A stretch of DNA of 64,000 bases from Tridacna crocea (lineage: Eukaryota > Mollusca > Bivalvia > Cardiida > Cardiidae). The notes under the pieces are model-generated. The model ran no database searches. It was given only the letters and a program-made list of their open reading frames with translations, and was not told the origin of the DNA. The stretch lies in NCBI GenBank assembly GCA_943736015.1, contig OX031064.1, positions 38,491,361-38,555,360 on the forward strand. Direction: 5' to 3'. Shown one piece after another: positions 34,845 through 45,409 of this stretch. Position numbers and translations under genes: made by a program. Each line of letters begins with the position of its first letter. Position 1 is the first letter of the stretch.

Positions 34845-35095
34845 AGTCCATTTGCGACTCATCACGCGAAAATGGTCTATCTAGGAGTTCTGTACATCAT
34901 TTAGATAAAAACAGATCTACGATAGTGCAGGTCAGTTTAAGTTGATAATTCAAAAATGTTTGTATAACAAGGTATACAATGACCACTTTCCAAAAAAAAG
35001 TGTCAACCCTGGTCAGCCTGCGCAATTCGCGCAGTCTGACCAGGTTGACACTTTTCGCAGTTCTCAGAAGGTCCTTATTGTGTGATGGGTGACAC
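34845..35095 (+). mobile_element. Family N foldback, near full
   Basis: Left end GACTCATCACGCGAAAATGG, central hairpin CCTGGTCAGCCTGCGCAATT/CGCGCAGTCTGACCAGG (about 35008-35045), right end CAGAAGGTCCTTATTGTGTG. The ends are imperfect inverted repeats. Confidence 0.75.
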
Positions 35096-35482
35096 TTATA
35101 AACGTATCAAAAGTACAAGTGTAACTTTAACAGTACATGCATTACAGATGTCATGCCAATCTAGTTTCTATTTTCTGCATGCTGTCTTTCAACTGTTTTT
35201 GGTGGCAGCAACCGAAATGGACAGCCCCCAGTAATGGTTGCAAACAAAATATTGCATTTCAAAGATTCTGTAACAATGTATAATAGGACGAAACAGAAAC
35301 GTGTGGTAACCTGTCAAGGTAGTTTAGAGGTGTATAACTTGATTGAGAATTTTAAATTATGATTTTATGTTTACCACTGATCAGGTTTGAATATTTTGAA
35401 GAAGTTTCATTTCAGTGGGACTAAAAAGAAATGAGAAAATGGCTTTTTATCGACAGTACCCCGTCCTCTGTGAAAAAAAGTA

Positions 35483-35868
35483 GTGACTGACTGCATATGG
35501 AGACTCGAAGCTTGTTCAATATCTCGTATGGTACCCTGCGATTTTTTTTTTCATCCTAGTATATCTATTGACTTCTCAGAGACTGTACGCCAAGATCTAC
35601 ATGGGCTCGTCTCACAAACCATTATTTAAACACTCTTAGTTTTATTCTTTAGCATTATTCTAAATTTAAAAGTCACAAAGAAGTGACCGACTGCATATGG
35701 AGACTCAAAGCTTGTTCAGTATCTCGTATGGTACCCTGCGTTTCTTTTTCGTCCTAGTATATCTATTAACATCTCAGAAATTGTACGCCAATATCTACAT
35801 GGGCTCGTTTCACAAACCATTCTTTATTGAACACTCTTAGTTTTATTCCCAAGCATTATTCTAAATTT
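35483..35868 (+). repeat. Tandem duplication, two units of about 193 bp
   Basis: GTGACTGACTGCATATGGAG (35483) recurs as GTGACCGACTGCATATGGAG at 35682. The whole block through TATTCTAAATTTAAAA is repeated. Each unit ends with a family G left arm (CTCACAAACCATT). Confidence 0.85.
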
Positions 35869-36318
35869 AAAACGGTGACACAATTTCTGATTGGCTAAAA
35901 CAACCAATTGGTAGAGCCATCAGAAATTGCGGGTTTTCTTTTTTATATGTGTGACCCGTCACACGAAAAGGGACTATCTGGGAACTCTGTACATCACTTA
36001 GATATAAACAGATCAAAGATAGTGCTGGTTAATTTAAGCCGATATTTCAATGAATGACCACTTTTCATACAGAAAATATCATAAATCATACAGAAAATAT
36101 CATACAGAAAATATCATTTCTGTATCATATCATACAGAAAATATCATAAATGCGAAAAGTGTCGACCCTGGCCAGACTGCGCATTTGCGCAGTCTGACCA
36201 GGGTCGACATTTTTCGCAGTTCCCAGAAGATCCCTTTTTGACGGGTCCATTAATCATATGTAAATTCAGAGTAAGACATTGACAATTGTCTTTGAAAATG
36301 GTTGGTGAAAAAGGACCC
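35800..36318 (+). mobile_element. Family G foldback split by family N
   Basis: Left arm GGGCTCGTTTCACAAACCAT at 35801 and centre TTCTGATTGGCTAAAACAAC at 35886-35910. The right end ATGGTTGGTGAAAAAGGACC appears only at 36298-36317. The intervening 300 bp is a family N element. Confidence 0.7.
35946..36250 (+). mobile_element. Family N foldback, complete
   Basis: Ends GACCCGTCACACGAAAAGGG and TCCCTTTTTGACGGGTCC. The central palindrome TCGACCCTGGCCAGACTGCG/CGCAGTCTGACCAGGGTCGA lies at about 36160-36211. A short ATCATACAGAAAAT array (36066-36140) expands its left half. Confidence 0.85.
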
Positions 36319-36754
36319 AGTCTGGTTTATGGTCCGCAAAGACACTGAATTTTGCATTTAGCATGCGAAACATTTATTTTTCTAGAAAAGAAGGTACATA
36401 TTACGAATATTTTTTTTTACTTCTCTCTTCCCCCCCCCCCCCCAAAAAAAAAAAAGACGGTAAGAGCCGTTTCAACACATCATTTACCGCCCACATTTAC
36501 AAACAATAGACTCATTAGTAAAACAAACCACAGAAACATTTTCACCCGGCCACTTAGAACGCTCTTGAATAACCAGGCGTTTTTTTTTCATGATGCCGTC
36601 TAAGATCAGACAGCGTTAAATTATCCAGTTTGATCTCTGATTCACTCTATCGATATGTTAGAGTAAATTTGGACAAACGTGGAACTGGCTCTGCCAAAAT
36701 TGTATCATTTCACTGAATTAAAAAAAAAAATTCTAACTCGTCAATCCCGTGCTT

Positions 36755-36870
36755 TCACGACCCTACCGTTTAAGGAGTTTGAAAAACTAGAAAACATTTT
36801 AAGAAAAGGAAAAAATGCTAGTGACCAGCATAGTGCCTTTTTTCTTATAATATTTTCTACCTTTTAAAGA
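36755..36870 (-). mobile_element. Degenerate family A hairpin
   Basis: AGAAAACATTTTAAGAAAAG and AATGCTAGTGACCAGCAT survive, the distal arm is poor. Ends not recognised. Confidence 0.55.
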
Positions 36871-36939
36871 AGACAGTAAGAAAGCAAATTTAATTTCACG
36901 TCTGCACATGCTCACAATACGGACAGGTTCTAAAAGTTT

Positions 36940-37161
36940 GTCGCCAAGAAAAGAGTAAATACTGAACCAGTCAACAAAATTTTGCAGATGACAAACCAGA
37001 TAAACCTCAAATAAATAAATTTGTCTTCAGTAGGGTACAAAACATTGTGCAGAATGGAGAAGATGATTGGTACCGACTTTTTCTTTTCTTTTTCTACAAT
37101 GTTATCTAAATTCGTCATCCTCAGGTTCGTTAGAACCCGGAGTTATTTCGGAAAGGGTTAA
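36940..37161 (+). mobile_element. Degenerate family A MITE
   Basis: CAAAATTTTGCAGATGACAA and ACAAAACATTGTGCAGAATG with right end CGGAAAGGGTTAA. It ends in the TTAA that starts the next copy. Confidence 0.65.
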
Positions 37162-37386
37162 CCTTTTTCCAAACGATCTCTGGTTGTCACGACCCTGAGA
37201 CAGAAGCCTTTCGAAAACATTGTGGGAAAAGGAGAAAATGCTGGTAACCAGCATTTTCTCCTTTTCCTGCAATGTTTTCTACCCAGCTGGCCATGAATTC
37301 CAATTTTTGAGTTACGTTTATTTTCTCGTCTGCAAGTGCTTTCAATTTGGACCAGTCTAAAATTTTGTCGTTTGGTAAAGGGTTAA
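37158..37386 (-). mobile_element. Family A TTAA MITE
   Basis: TTAACCTTTTTCCAAACGAT start, hairpin at about 37212-37278 with apex GCTGGTAACCAGC, end GTTTGGTAAAGGGTTAA. Confidence 0.9.
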
Positions 37387-37734
37387 ATAGAATTGTAAGG
37401 GTTTAGTACTGTCAATTAAGCGATGTCAGGTATTTCAACACACAATTTGTAAAGGGTCGAGTGCTGGCCCGTTGAAAGAGCTCTACAGTAACTCGAGAAA
37501 GAGATTGGGCGACGAGATAAGGAACGATAACTCAACTTTAAACACGATCTTGACACGAGAGATGGCGCAGCTGTCGGCAGCAGAAATCTAATTTGAAAAT
37601 ATTTGTGGAATATAAATAAACATCTTAGAGGCGATTGATACAGCGTTTGTACACCACAGACCGACAGGGTTAGTCGATGTAAACCGGCAGGACATTTTCA
37701 TTAAACCGATCTAAATTTGAATTCCAAGACTAAT

Positions 37735-37830
37735 CATATGTTTGGCTGAGACGTTCCGTTTCAGCCAATCAGATGTCTGCTCTTAAAACTTAGAATAAGA
37801 ACAGTACAAAGAACTGTTGGAAAATGTCAT
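37735..37830. mobile_element. Family G-like foldback fragment
   Basis: TTGGCTGAGACGTTCCGTTT/CAGCCAATCAGATG, then TTAGAATAAGAACAG and GAACTGTTGG, as in the right half of family G. Confidence 0.5.
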
Positions 37831-38170
37831 GACGGTCAGGATGTAACCAATGGTTTGCGGTCTTTACAATGTAGACGTTTGGATTTCATTTCCGGTCTTT
37901 GCCCCGGAAGTGGGAGCGAACATGACAGCCAGATATACCTATCGATAACTGACATTTACAGAATCAAATATTCAATCAACACTGGGTGCCCTTTGGTGCT
38001 TAGTATTTGAATTTGTAATTCTAAGATTTCAGGTACGATCCATTGTAGCGGCACTAGCTGCATGGGAGTGTCCTCGATCAAGACACTATATTACTCAAGC
38101 CTAGTTCTTTTGAAATATTGGAAAGACACTATAAAAAGGCCGTCTCATAGATTAGAATTTCACCTTTTGT

Positions 38171-38401
38171 TTAACCCTTAACAAAACGACAAATTTCGAC
38201 CTGGTGCAAATTGAAAGCACTTTCAGACAACAAAATAAACGTAAAAACACAAAAAATGAAATTTATTTCATGCTGGGTAGAAAACATTGTGAGAAATGGA
38301 GAAAATACTGGTTAGCATCATTTTCTCCTTTTCCCACAATGTTTTCAAAAGGCTTCTATCTCAGGGTCGTAAAAACCACGGAGTGTTTGGTAATGGATTA
38401 A
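38171..38401 (+). mobile_element. Family A TTAA MITE
   Basis: TTAACCCTTAACAAAACGAC start, GTTTGGTAATGGATTAA end. Hairpin at 38280-38347 with a decayed apex (CTGGTTAGCATC). Confidence 0.85.
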
Positions 38402-39150
38402 ACGACTTTGTAAAAGATCACACAATCAGTCAAGACAAACCACTTGCAAAAATTCGAACACACTTTTGAAGGAAAAAGATTTTAACTCTTGATTGCTTAG
38501 CATGCGTTTTTGTAGAACATAGAGTTTGATCTTAGGTCTACACTGACCGATACAGTACTGACGGTTTAGATTTTTTCCCGGAAAAAAAAGAAATAAATAC
38601 CAACGTTTGAAATCGCAATATTTCGTGGAGAGATGGGGGAGGGGAGTGGGGGGGGGGGAGGTTGAAGACTTGAAATCTTATTTAGATGTAAAAACTATAT
38701 GTGGCTAAAACTATGGGACATGTTTTTTGAAATACCACTTCCTCCTTTTCCTACAAAATTTTCAACTGCTGTCTGTCCAAGACCTGCAAAACCAGAGGTT
38801 GTTTTTGGTAAAAATATAACTTATTACAGTCTTTTCTTTTTATTATTTTAAAGTGGTAATTAATATCGCTTCATTTAATGTCTGATTGTGCCAGAAGGTT
38901 TTTTTTTTTACATCGCTTTAAACATTCATTTAGTTATATCATGTCCACAGCTGACTTAGTCATGTATATCCTTAGTTTGGAAATATAGATCATTTGAGCT
39001 CTGCATTGCCTTGCCCAAGGGCATTTCTAAGAAAAAAATTCAAGCACCTTGGGTACAGATCAAACTGTTGATGAGCGATCCTATATCTCATAGAGCTTCA
39101 GATAGAGGGAGTTATTTTGATTTCAAACTTTTGAAATATCAATTATTCTC
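38402..39150. other. No gene; degenerate family D trace and G-run
   Basis: GATTGCTTAGCATGCG and TTTGATCTTAGGTCTACACT at 38490-38560 are a worn family D remnant. A G-rich tract lies at 38634-38662. Otherwise nothing recognised. Confidence 0.4.
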
Positions 39151-39154
39151 CACA

Positions 39155-39229
39155 AAACCCTATGTCGTGGGTACTCATTAGAATCGTCTCATCGAGACGA
39201 TTCTAATGAGTACACACAACATAGGGTTT
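39155..39229. repeat. Family K palindrome, copy 1 (75 bp)
   Basis: AAACCCTATGTCGTGGGTAC arm and its complement meet at GTCTCATCGAGACG. The same palindrome occurs at 43011-43085 with TACG/CGTA in place of TATG/CATA. Flanking sequence on the right is also shared. Confidence 0.9.
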
Positions 39230-39258
39230 CGAAGAGAAATAATGACTTTAGAATGCCA

Positions 39259-39313
39259 TCTCTCTCTATTTCTGTCTGTCTCTCTCTCTGTCTGTCTCTC
39301 TCTCTCTCTTATA
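39259..39313. repeat. (CT)n microsatellite
   Basis: TCTCTCTCTATTTCTGTCTG and related runs. Confidence 0.85.
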
Positions 39314-39879
39314 TGGAGCTGTGTAAACCAAACTCAGACCCACAAACAGACCTGCAATTCATCCTACCAGTCCGACAGAAGGCGCGGATCACTCTTCGCA
39401 AAGTTAATTCGATTTACGATCTTAGAAAACCATTGATTTCGACGCTTAACCCAGCATTTTGGGTTACCGACATATTTGGCGTACACTGTATACCGCCAAG
39501 ATCGTAAGGCACACATGTGGTTTTAGTCTACAGTCTCCCCAACCTTCTAATGTTTGTGAATACATAATCCCTACGGAATACAAGATGAAAAAAAAAAACA
39601 TAAAATTCACAGCTGTGATTGACAAAAATCGATCGATTGGGAGACTGGCGGTCATAATAAAGCCTGTAGTTTTTTTTTCTCTGTCAGTCTGTATCTGCTG
39701 ATGCTAGCTGCTTTTCCTCAAACTAGTCTCTGATCAGATATTAAATGTAAACTTGTTTAAAATAATTCTTTCTCATTTTCCGATCTTTATCTGCTTGCGG
39801 AGAAAAAACAAATGTCGTCTATTGATTCCAAGTGACAAGGAAGAAAATTACAAAGAGTCAATAACAATTGGTCGCAGTT

Positions 39880-40283
39880 ACGTCTGGGCGGGATTATGCA
39901 AATGAACCACGCGCGCTGGTGCTAATGACCAATCCTATGAGAGTAGAACGTGACGTAGATCCGCGCCACATTTTTTGTCTCTAATGTGTTGACAAATGAA
40001 CTATATGCTTACTAAGATTTCATGTAAGGATCTATTTACTTATCTTCGAAAGCGAGCAGAGTTTTTTTTTTGCATAGATCCTAGAATTTCTGTGTGCGGG
40101 AATATAATATTAGATGGGGCCTTTGGATTGTAACTGTCTTTCTAGGAAGCTACTGTGGCGATGCTCTTGCACAAGCTAGTGTGTAGTAATGACATTGATA
40201 TAGGGATCATCAGTGTAAATTAAAATACTTAATATTATTATAGTTTTGTTTATTTTATGTGAAGGAAAATAACTCATTACAAA
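39880..40283 (+). promoter_or_regulatory. Putative TLX promoter and 5' UTR
   Basis: Within 80 bp there are a GC box (GGGCGG, 39886-39891), an octamer (ATGCAAAT, 39896-39903), a CCAAT box (39929-39933) and a CRE-like TGACGTAG (39951-39958). This stretch is unusually GC-rich for the window and free of transposons. No TATA box at a convincing distance. Placement 330-400 bp upstream of the start codon is consistent with a core promoter plus 5' UTR. The assignment rests on motif clustering, not on a known transcription start. Confidence 0.5.
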
Positions 40284-40779
40284 ATGTCGAAAGAAGACAG
40301 CAAAGAATCACAACGTGAAAACAAACATAATACAGACATTGAAAGTGCGGAACAAAAAGCTTCCAAACCACGGTTGTCGTTTGGTATCACAAGGATATTG
40401 GGTGAAAGCCGTCAAAGATCACGATCTCTCTCTCCTAAAAAGGACAGAAAAGACTCCTCGTCGGATTTTGAAGTGGTTGATTCAGACGCCGACGTCATTT
40501 CTGATCACGAGCAAAATGACGTCGAAGAGACTCACTCGGAATCGCCGTCATCATCACCATCGTTGTCGACGTCGAAATTTGACGGCAGTCTTGGACAATC
40601 TCCGACGATTTATCCTCTAGATTTGGCTTCGTCTGCAATGTTTCCTTTAGCCGGTTGTGGATTGTACAGGGGACCTCATGGGGTGATCAAGGTGCCGGCA
40701 CAGCGTCCACATCCCATGATGCAGTTATTTACGCCCTACAGTATTCCCTGGGTAGACTTTCGTCGGGATAGATTTGGGG
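40284..40779 (+). CDS. TLX: TLX/C15-like homeobox factor, first coding exon
   Basis: A 165-codon exon ending in a split glycine codon. Residues 29-40 (KPRLSFGITRILG region) match the EH1 Groucho-binding repressor motif in the TLX form (ISFGIDQIL). Residues 134-142 (VIKVPAQRP) match the TLX block VVRVPAHRP, and residues 155-165 (PWVDFRRDRFG) match PWMESNRRxxKDRF just before the homeodomain. Between them is an acidic, serine-rich linker (58-98). The start codon has A at -3 and an in-frame TGA eight codons upstream. A donor GTTTGT begins at 40780, in phase 1, where TLX genes end exon 1; the reading frame beyond it runs into a MITE and is not coding. TLX proteins are nuclear DNA-binding regulators of neuronal and mesodermal fate in animals. 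The homeodomain exon was not recognised downstream in this window. Another NK-class factor with an EH1 motif is the main alternative. Confidence 0.78.
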
Positions 40780-40802
40780 GTTTGTACATTAAAGATTTCC
40801 TT

Positions 40803-41033
40803 TTAACTCATTACCAAACGACAATATTTTAGGCTTGTCCAAATCGAAAGCATTTACAGACCACAAAGTAAAGCGACTTAACATGTTAAATTTCTTTTGT
40901 GAAGAGTAGAAAACATATTGTGGGAAAAGGAGAAAATGCTGATTACCAGCATTTTCTCCTTTTCCCACAATGTTTTCTAAAGGCTTCTTTTCTCTGGGTC
41001 ATCAAAAGGAGGGATTGTGTGGTAATGGGTTAA
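40803..41033 (+). mobile_element. Family A MITE in the putative TLX intron
   Basis: TTAACTCATTACCAAACGAC start, GTGTGGTAATGGGTTAA end, hairpin at about 40909-40978. It begins 23 bp after the splice donor and in sense orientation. Confidence 0.9.
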
Positions 41034-41284
41034 TGAAAGTCACTCCATCTTTTTTGTATCATTGTAATTTATAAATATAATAATTCTGCATTTTCTTCTA
41101 AAATATTACTTTGCTTTGTAAATGTTCTATTCTCTCATACATCTTTTCATTTTTGTATCAGTCAGTTAGTATACTCTTCATTCTGTTGCCCACATTTCGC
41201 CGAATATAAAATGATATTGTTGACTATAACGATGATTAGATTTCACAAATTTATCGACATTCGTGATACATAAATAGCTCTACA
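41034..41284. other. AT-rich putative intron, nothing recognised
   Basis: No repeat, exon or RNA signal seen. Confidence 0.4.
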
Positions 41285-41640
41285 TAGAGGATCTGACATA
41301 AATTGGTGATTGAGTTCAATTTGTTTTCAACAAACCTAGAAAAATATTAGTGGCGAGCTTACTGACATTTTTTATTACAAGTTCAATGAAAAAAAAAAAA
41401 CGATTCTTTTGCTCAAATAAAAAATCTTGCAAAAAGATGTCAGGACATCTAAAATTATGCATGCACACCTAGGAATTTCAATGAATAATTTCTGACTTAC
41501 TTCTCGAAAGAAGTATAAAATGACGTCACAAATTATGTCAGTCGACGCTTAAAGTCAAACGTGTATAAAATAAGACAATTCGTTATGGGTTTATTGCACT
41601 GGAAGCAAGGGGGTTTGTATGACAAGATAAAGTGAGTAGC
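41285..41640 (+). mobile_element. Family I repeat, diverged copy
   Basis: GGATCTGACATAAATTGG start and GAGCTTACTGACATTTTT as in the other copies. The distal block AAACGTGTATAAAATAAGAC ... ATTGCACTGGAAGCAAGG matches 60345-60410. Confidence 0.65.
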
Positions 41641-41819
41641 ATAAATACATCAAAGGAACACGTAAAGCAGGGTCAGTTTGCACGTATGTGCAGGCTGATC
41701 TTAGTGTTGTATCTCTGTAAAAAGAACACTACCTCCATGATACTTTGTATGAGCTAGATTAACATAAAAGACATTTTTAGACTAGATGTAACTTCTACGT
41801 ACCATCAATTTCAAGGGAC

Positions 41820-41955
41820 TTTTTGTCAAGATTGTCTCAGAATGACAGGCAGAATAGATCAAAGTTAAGACTGCACGTTTTAGTGAGGTCTGATCTTGAT
41901 CTACAAAGGCCATAAAGTTAATTATAGTTGTGACATGTACCTCAAAGGTTAATAT
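41820..41955. mobile_element. Family D-like hairpin remnant
   Basis: AGATCAAAGTTAAGACTGCA and GGTCTGATCTTGATCTAC (41855-41905), then CTCAAAGGTTAA. A shorter hairpin GGTCAGTTTGCACG lies at 41670. Confidence 0.45.
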
Positions 41956-42035
41956 TGTTATCATATGTCTAAGTGTCTGTATGCAAAGCTTCAGATAGAG
42001 GGGGTGATATTGATTTAAAAAATGAAAATATTATA

Positions 42036-42985
42036 GTTCCACTTTCAATAGCTTCGACGCTCACACTTTATGGTGACATCTTTAATCATTCCCGTTCGAA
42101 AATTTCTTTTGGTTGCAGACAACCCCCCCCCCCCCTTTCGACTTGGTTTGACTGACTTGTGAAATCTTGCCATTGTATTTTTCCCAAATGACATGTAGAT
42201 ATGTAGTTATAGAATTTTTTAGGGTTTACCAGTTCCTAATTGGTGTGTTGGTGGGATGGGGGACTGGCTAGAGTCAAAGAGTCAGGATTTGAATTGTCAA
42301 CTGGTGATCTGAGTTGGATTGGTTAATTTTAGGTTTTCGTCAGAATGTTTATTAGCAAGGCGCACAAAAGCGAAGTCTAGAGCTTGGAAAACATAGTAAA
42401 TTGATACCAAATTTTCATCGAATACTTTTCAAGCTTTCAAGAATAGCCTTCTGGTCTCAGACAGAACAGGTCAGTAAATTGAATAGATAGTCTGGAAATA
42501 TGAAATTAGAACAATATAAAAGTGTGTTGGCGAATAAGTCTACTTGATATTTTGTGAATTGAAAACCCTCTTAATTCGTGTAGCAGTTTTAGTTATACAG
42601 CTACACAAGCTACATCACTATTCTAATTCATTTGTTCTGCAAGCATGTTTATCATTGTTGTGATGGCGATTATCAAGTGAATTTGAAAGATAGCTTTTTT
42701 TCCCCGTATTTTCATAAGCTTTAAAATCGTTATTGGAAAGTATTTCTGTTTGGTAAGCCGAAAAAAAAAACGCGACCCAAAACTGTCGTTTATCAGAACA
42801 GTCATTCTTTGTCGTAGCTAAAGGATTTTTCCTATTTGGAAGTTTGAGAGCGCGGACCTCGTAGAAAACAACAATTAGAGGACTATTTCAGAGAGCGCGG
42901 ACCGAATAGAGAACACCATTAGAAGCAGTAGAGCAATGTTGTTTGCGCTTACCAAACTTAGAAAAAAGCCAGTGAAAATTCAAAT
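42036..42985 (+). repeat. Inverted duplication, copy 1 (empty MITE site)
   Basis: About 950 bp starting GTTCCACTTTCAATAGC, alignable in inverse orientation to 56528-57743. It includes a C-run (42125), GTGTGTTGGTGGGATGGGGG (42244) and two GAGAGCGCGGACC blocks (42848, 42892). At 42571-42574 it has a plain TTAA exactly where the other copy carries a family A MITE. No coding frame recognised. No terminal inverted repeats seen, so it may be a segmental duplication or an unknown element. Confidence 0.85.
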
Positions 42986-43010
42986 AACTTTTCAGTGCAT
43001 GGTATCCACT

Positions 43011-43085
43011 AAACCCTACGTTGTGGGTACTCATTAGAATCGTCTCGATGAGACGATTCTAATGAGTACCCACAACGTAGGGTTT
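43011..43085. repeat. Family K palindrome, copy 2 (75 bp)
   Basis: Perfect or nearly perfect: AAACCCTACGTTGTGGGTAC arm, centre GTCTCGATGAGAC. Differs from copy 1 by changes present in both arms. Confidence 0.9.
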
Positions 43086-43154
43086 CAAAGCGATATAATG
43101 ATTTTAAAGTACCATCACTCCTTTTTATGACATCTCTGTGCATGCATGATATCA

Positions 43155-43260
43155 TAAAAGTCATCATTGTATCGTGGGTCTATAAAATCAATTACGTTTA
43201 ATAACCGAATAAATCATGTGATACAATGGTCCTTTGGCATGCAAAAATTTCTACGTCAGC
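43155..43260 (+). repeat. Family P dispersed repeat, partial
   Basis: ATCGTGGGTCTATAAAATC and AAATCATGTGATACAATGGT followed by TTTGGCATGCAAAAATTTC. Shared with 44333-44440 and more loosely with 55000. Confidence 0.6.
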
Positions 43261-43320
43261 AGAGCTCTAATATTTCATCTAGATTTAGATATTAGGATCA
43301 AGATTATTTGTTAACATTCA

Positions 43321-43532
43321 TTTACCCTTGTCCTGCTAAATAACTAAAATGAAATTTTCAATTACATAGTAAAAACCGAAATATTCTTATTTCATCGTTA
43401 TGTTTTGGTGAATACTATCTCCTTATCGGGCAGAGTAGATCCAAGATCAGACTACACATTCTCTGCAGTCTGATCTTGATCTACACCGTTCGCAAATGGT
43501 CAGTGAGTCTTGCTTAGTATCCAAAGGGTTAA
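43321..43532 (+). mobile_element. Family D TTAA MITE
   Basis: Start TTTACCCTTGTCCTGCTA, hairpin AGATCAGACTACACATTCTC near 43445, end ATCCAAAGGGTTAA. It shares its last TTAA with the next element. Confidence 0.85.
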
Positions 43533-43750
43533 AATTTTGTTGAAATATTTACGAGACCTCACAAATTTAGATTTGTTCAAATTCAGAACACTTCCTGAGA
43601 CACTTTTAATGTCACTCAGATGATGCCAATTACCTTTAACAGGGTAGGAAACATTGTAAGAGAAGAAGGAAATGATTTTCAACATTTTCTGCTTATCCCA
43701 CAATGTTTTCAAAAGCTCTTAAAATACGAAATTGTGTACTAGAGGGTTAA
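43529..43750 (+). mobile_element. Degenerate family A MITE
   Basis: GGGTAGGAAACATTGTAAG and CTTATCCCACAATGTTTTC mark the hairpin arms. End CTAGAGGGTTAA. Confidence 0.7.
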
Positions 43751-43962
43751 GATCCAGTTGTCGATCACAGATCAGTTGTATAAAGCTTATTTTTATATCA
43801 AAGATATAGACCCAGGGACCATGTTGGTATAGCTTTAGTTTATGCTAAGCTGAGTTCATGCTTAATTTGAAATTCCATTAATCCTTCAGACCGTGAGAAA
43901 ATTTGAAAAGCAGGCATAAAACTGGACAGAAAAGGGAAGGCATTGCTACAGACACGTTATTT

Positions 43963-44178
43963 TTAACCCTTAAAGCGATGGAACTAACTTAACTTGGTTT
44001 TGTGGACAATGTAGATCAAGATCAGACTGCACAGAACGTGCAGTCTGATCTTGGATCTACACTGTCCACTATTCTGTTACATATTCTGGCCAAAAAAAAC
44101 CTTGGTGCAGCAATATTTCAGATGTTTTTCCTATTTAAAAATGTCTCTTGTATCAATTCAGCGCTTTAAGGGTTTTAA
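43963..44178. mobile_element. Family F TTAA MITE
   Basis: Ends CCCTTAAAGCGATGG and TCAGCGCTTTAAGGG give an 11-bp terminal repeat flanked by TTAA. Its hairpin (about 44009-44062) is the GATCAGACTGCACAGAACGT type shared with family D, although body and ends differ. Confidence 0.8.
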
Positions 44179-44332
44179 GTGAATGCCAAGATCAGGCAGG
44201 CGGCACAAAACGTGTAATGTCATTCTTCGATCTTACCTTATTGATATTTAGACCAAAAAAGTCTAGAAAAAGGGTAACAGATTTGCCATATTCTAATAAA
44301 AAGGGGTTTAATGGATCTGTGTAATATTATGC

Positions 44333-44440
44333 GAGTGATCATTTCATCGTGGGTCTATAAAATTTAGATAACGTCTAGTAAACGACTAAATCATGGGATA
44401 AAATGGCCCTTTGACATGTGAAAATTTATCTGCTCGATAC
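44333..44440 (+). repeat. Family P dispersed repeat, partial
   Basis: TCATCGTGGGTCTATAAAAT, AAATCATGGGATAAAATGGC, TTTGACATGTGAAAATTT as at 43155. Confidence 0.6.
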
Positions 44441-44460
44441 GCTTTGAAAATGCATTTTAA

Positions 44461-44689
44461 TTAACCCTTTACCACTCAATCCCGACTTTTAATACCTCTG
44501 TGACAGAAGCCTTTTGAAAACATTGTGGGAAAAGGAGAAAATGCTGGTTACCAGCATTTTCTCCTTTTCCCACAATGTTTTCTTCCCTTCCTAAAGACAA
44601 ATTTCAGTTCTTGAGTCACATTTATTTTGTCGTCTGCAAATGCTTCCAATTGGACCCATCCAAAATTTTGTCGTTTGGTAAAGAGTTAA
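44461..44689 (-). mobile_element. Family A TTAA MITE
   Basis: TTAACCCTTTACCACTCAAT start, perfect hairpin at about 44515-44582, end GTTTGGTAAAGAGTTAA. Confidence 0.92.
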
Positions 44690-44847
44690 GCTACATGTCC
44701 ACGGAACTCAGGTCTATTTGACTCTTTCCTTATTTAGAAATGTCCCTGTCGGTATATCAAGCGTTTTTTTTTAAATTCGTTCTGAAAACAAAATTGAAAA
44801 CTTTCCGGTAAAATAAGACTATATAACATGACTTTTGTGTTTCTGTA

Positions 44848-45068
44848 CCCAAAGACAAAATATTAGACAAGTCAAATTTTAAAGCATTTGCAGACGACAA
44901 ATCAAATTTAACTTAAAATATCAACTTTGTCGATCATGCTAAGGTAGCAAACATTGAAAAAAAAAAAAGAGAAGAAAACGCGGATCACCAGCAGTTTCTC
45001 CTTTTCCCACGGTATCTTCAAATGCCTTTTTCCTCGTGTCTATTGAAAAGAGTGTGGTCAAGTGTTAA
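44848..45068 (+). mobile_element. Degenerate family A MITE
   Basis: CAAAATATTAGACAAGTC and GCATTTGCAGACGACAAAT survive. The left hairpin arm is replaced in part by an A-run. End GTGTGGTCAAGTGTTAA shared with the next copy. Confidence 0.75.
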
Positions 45069-45298
45069 CCCTTTACCACACGACAAAATTTACGACCGGT
45101 CCAAATTGAAAGCATTTGCAGACGACAAAATAAAGATGGATTAAATGGCAGTATTTGCTCTTGATATATAGAGTAGAAAACGTTGTGGAAAAAAGGAGAA
45201 AATGCTGGTTACCAGCATTTTCTCCTTTTTCTACAATGTTTTCAAAAGGCTTCTCTCCAAAGATCGTTAAAACCCGGGATCGTTTGGTAAAGTGTTAA
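45065..45298 (+). mobile_element. Family A TTAA MITE
   Basis: TTAACCCTTTACCACACGAC start, hairpin at about 45175-45243, end GTTTGGTAAAGTGTTAA. A LINE begins immediately after its closing TTAA. Confidence 0.9.
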
Positions 45299-45409
45299 TG
45301 TACGAACATAACGTTACTATGATAATAGTAAAATAACAGTAAGAGTAGCGGGCTAGATACGCTGATAGCAGAAATATACAAACATGCTTTTGCCAAAATT
45401 TCGCGCGTA

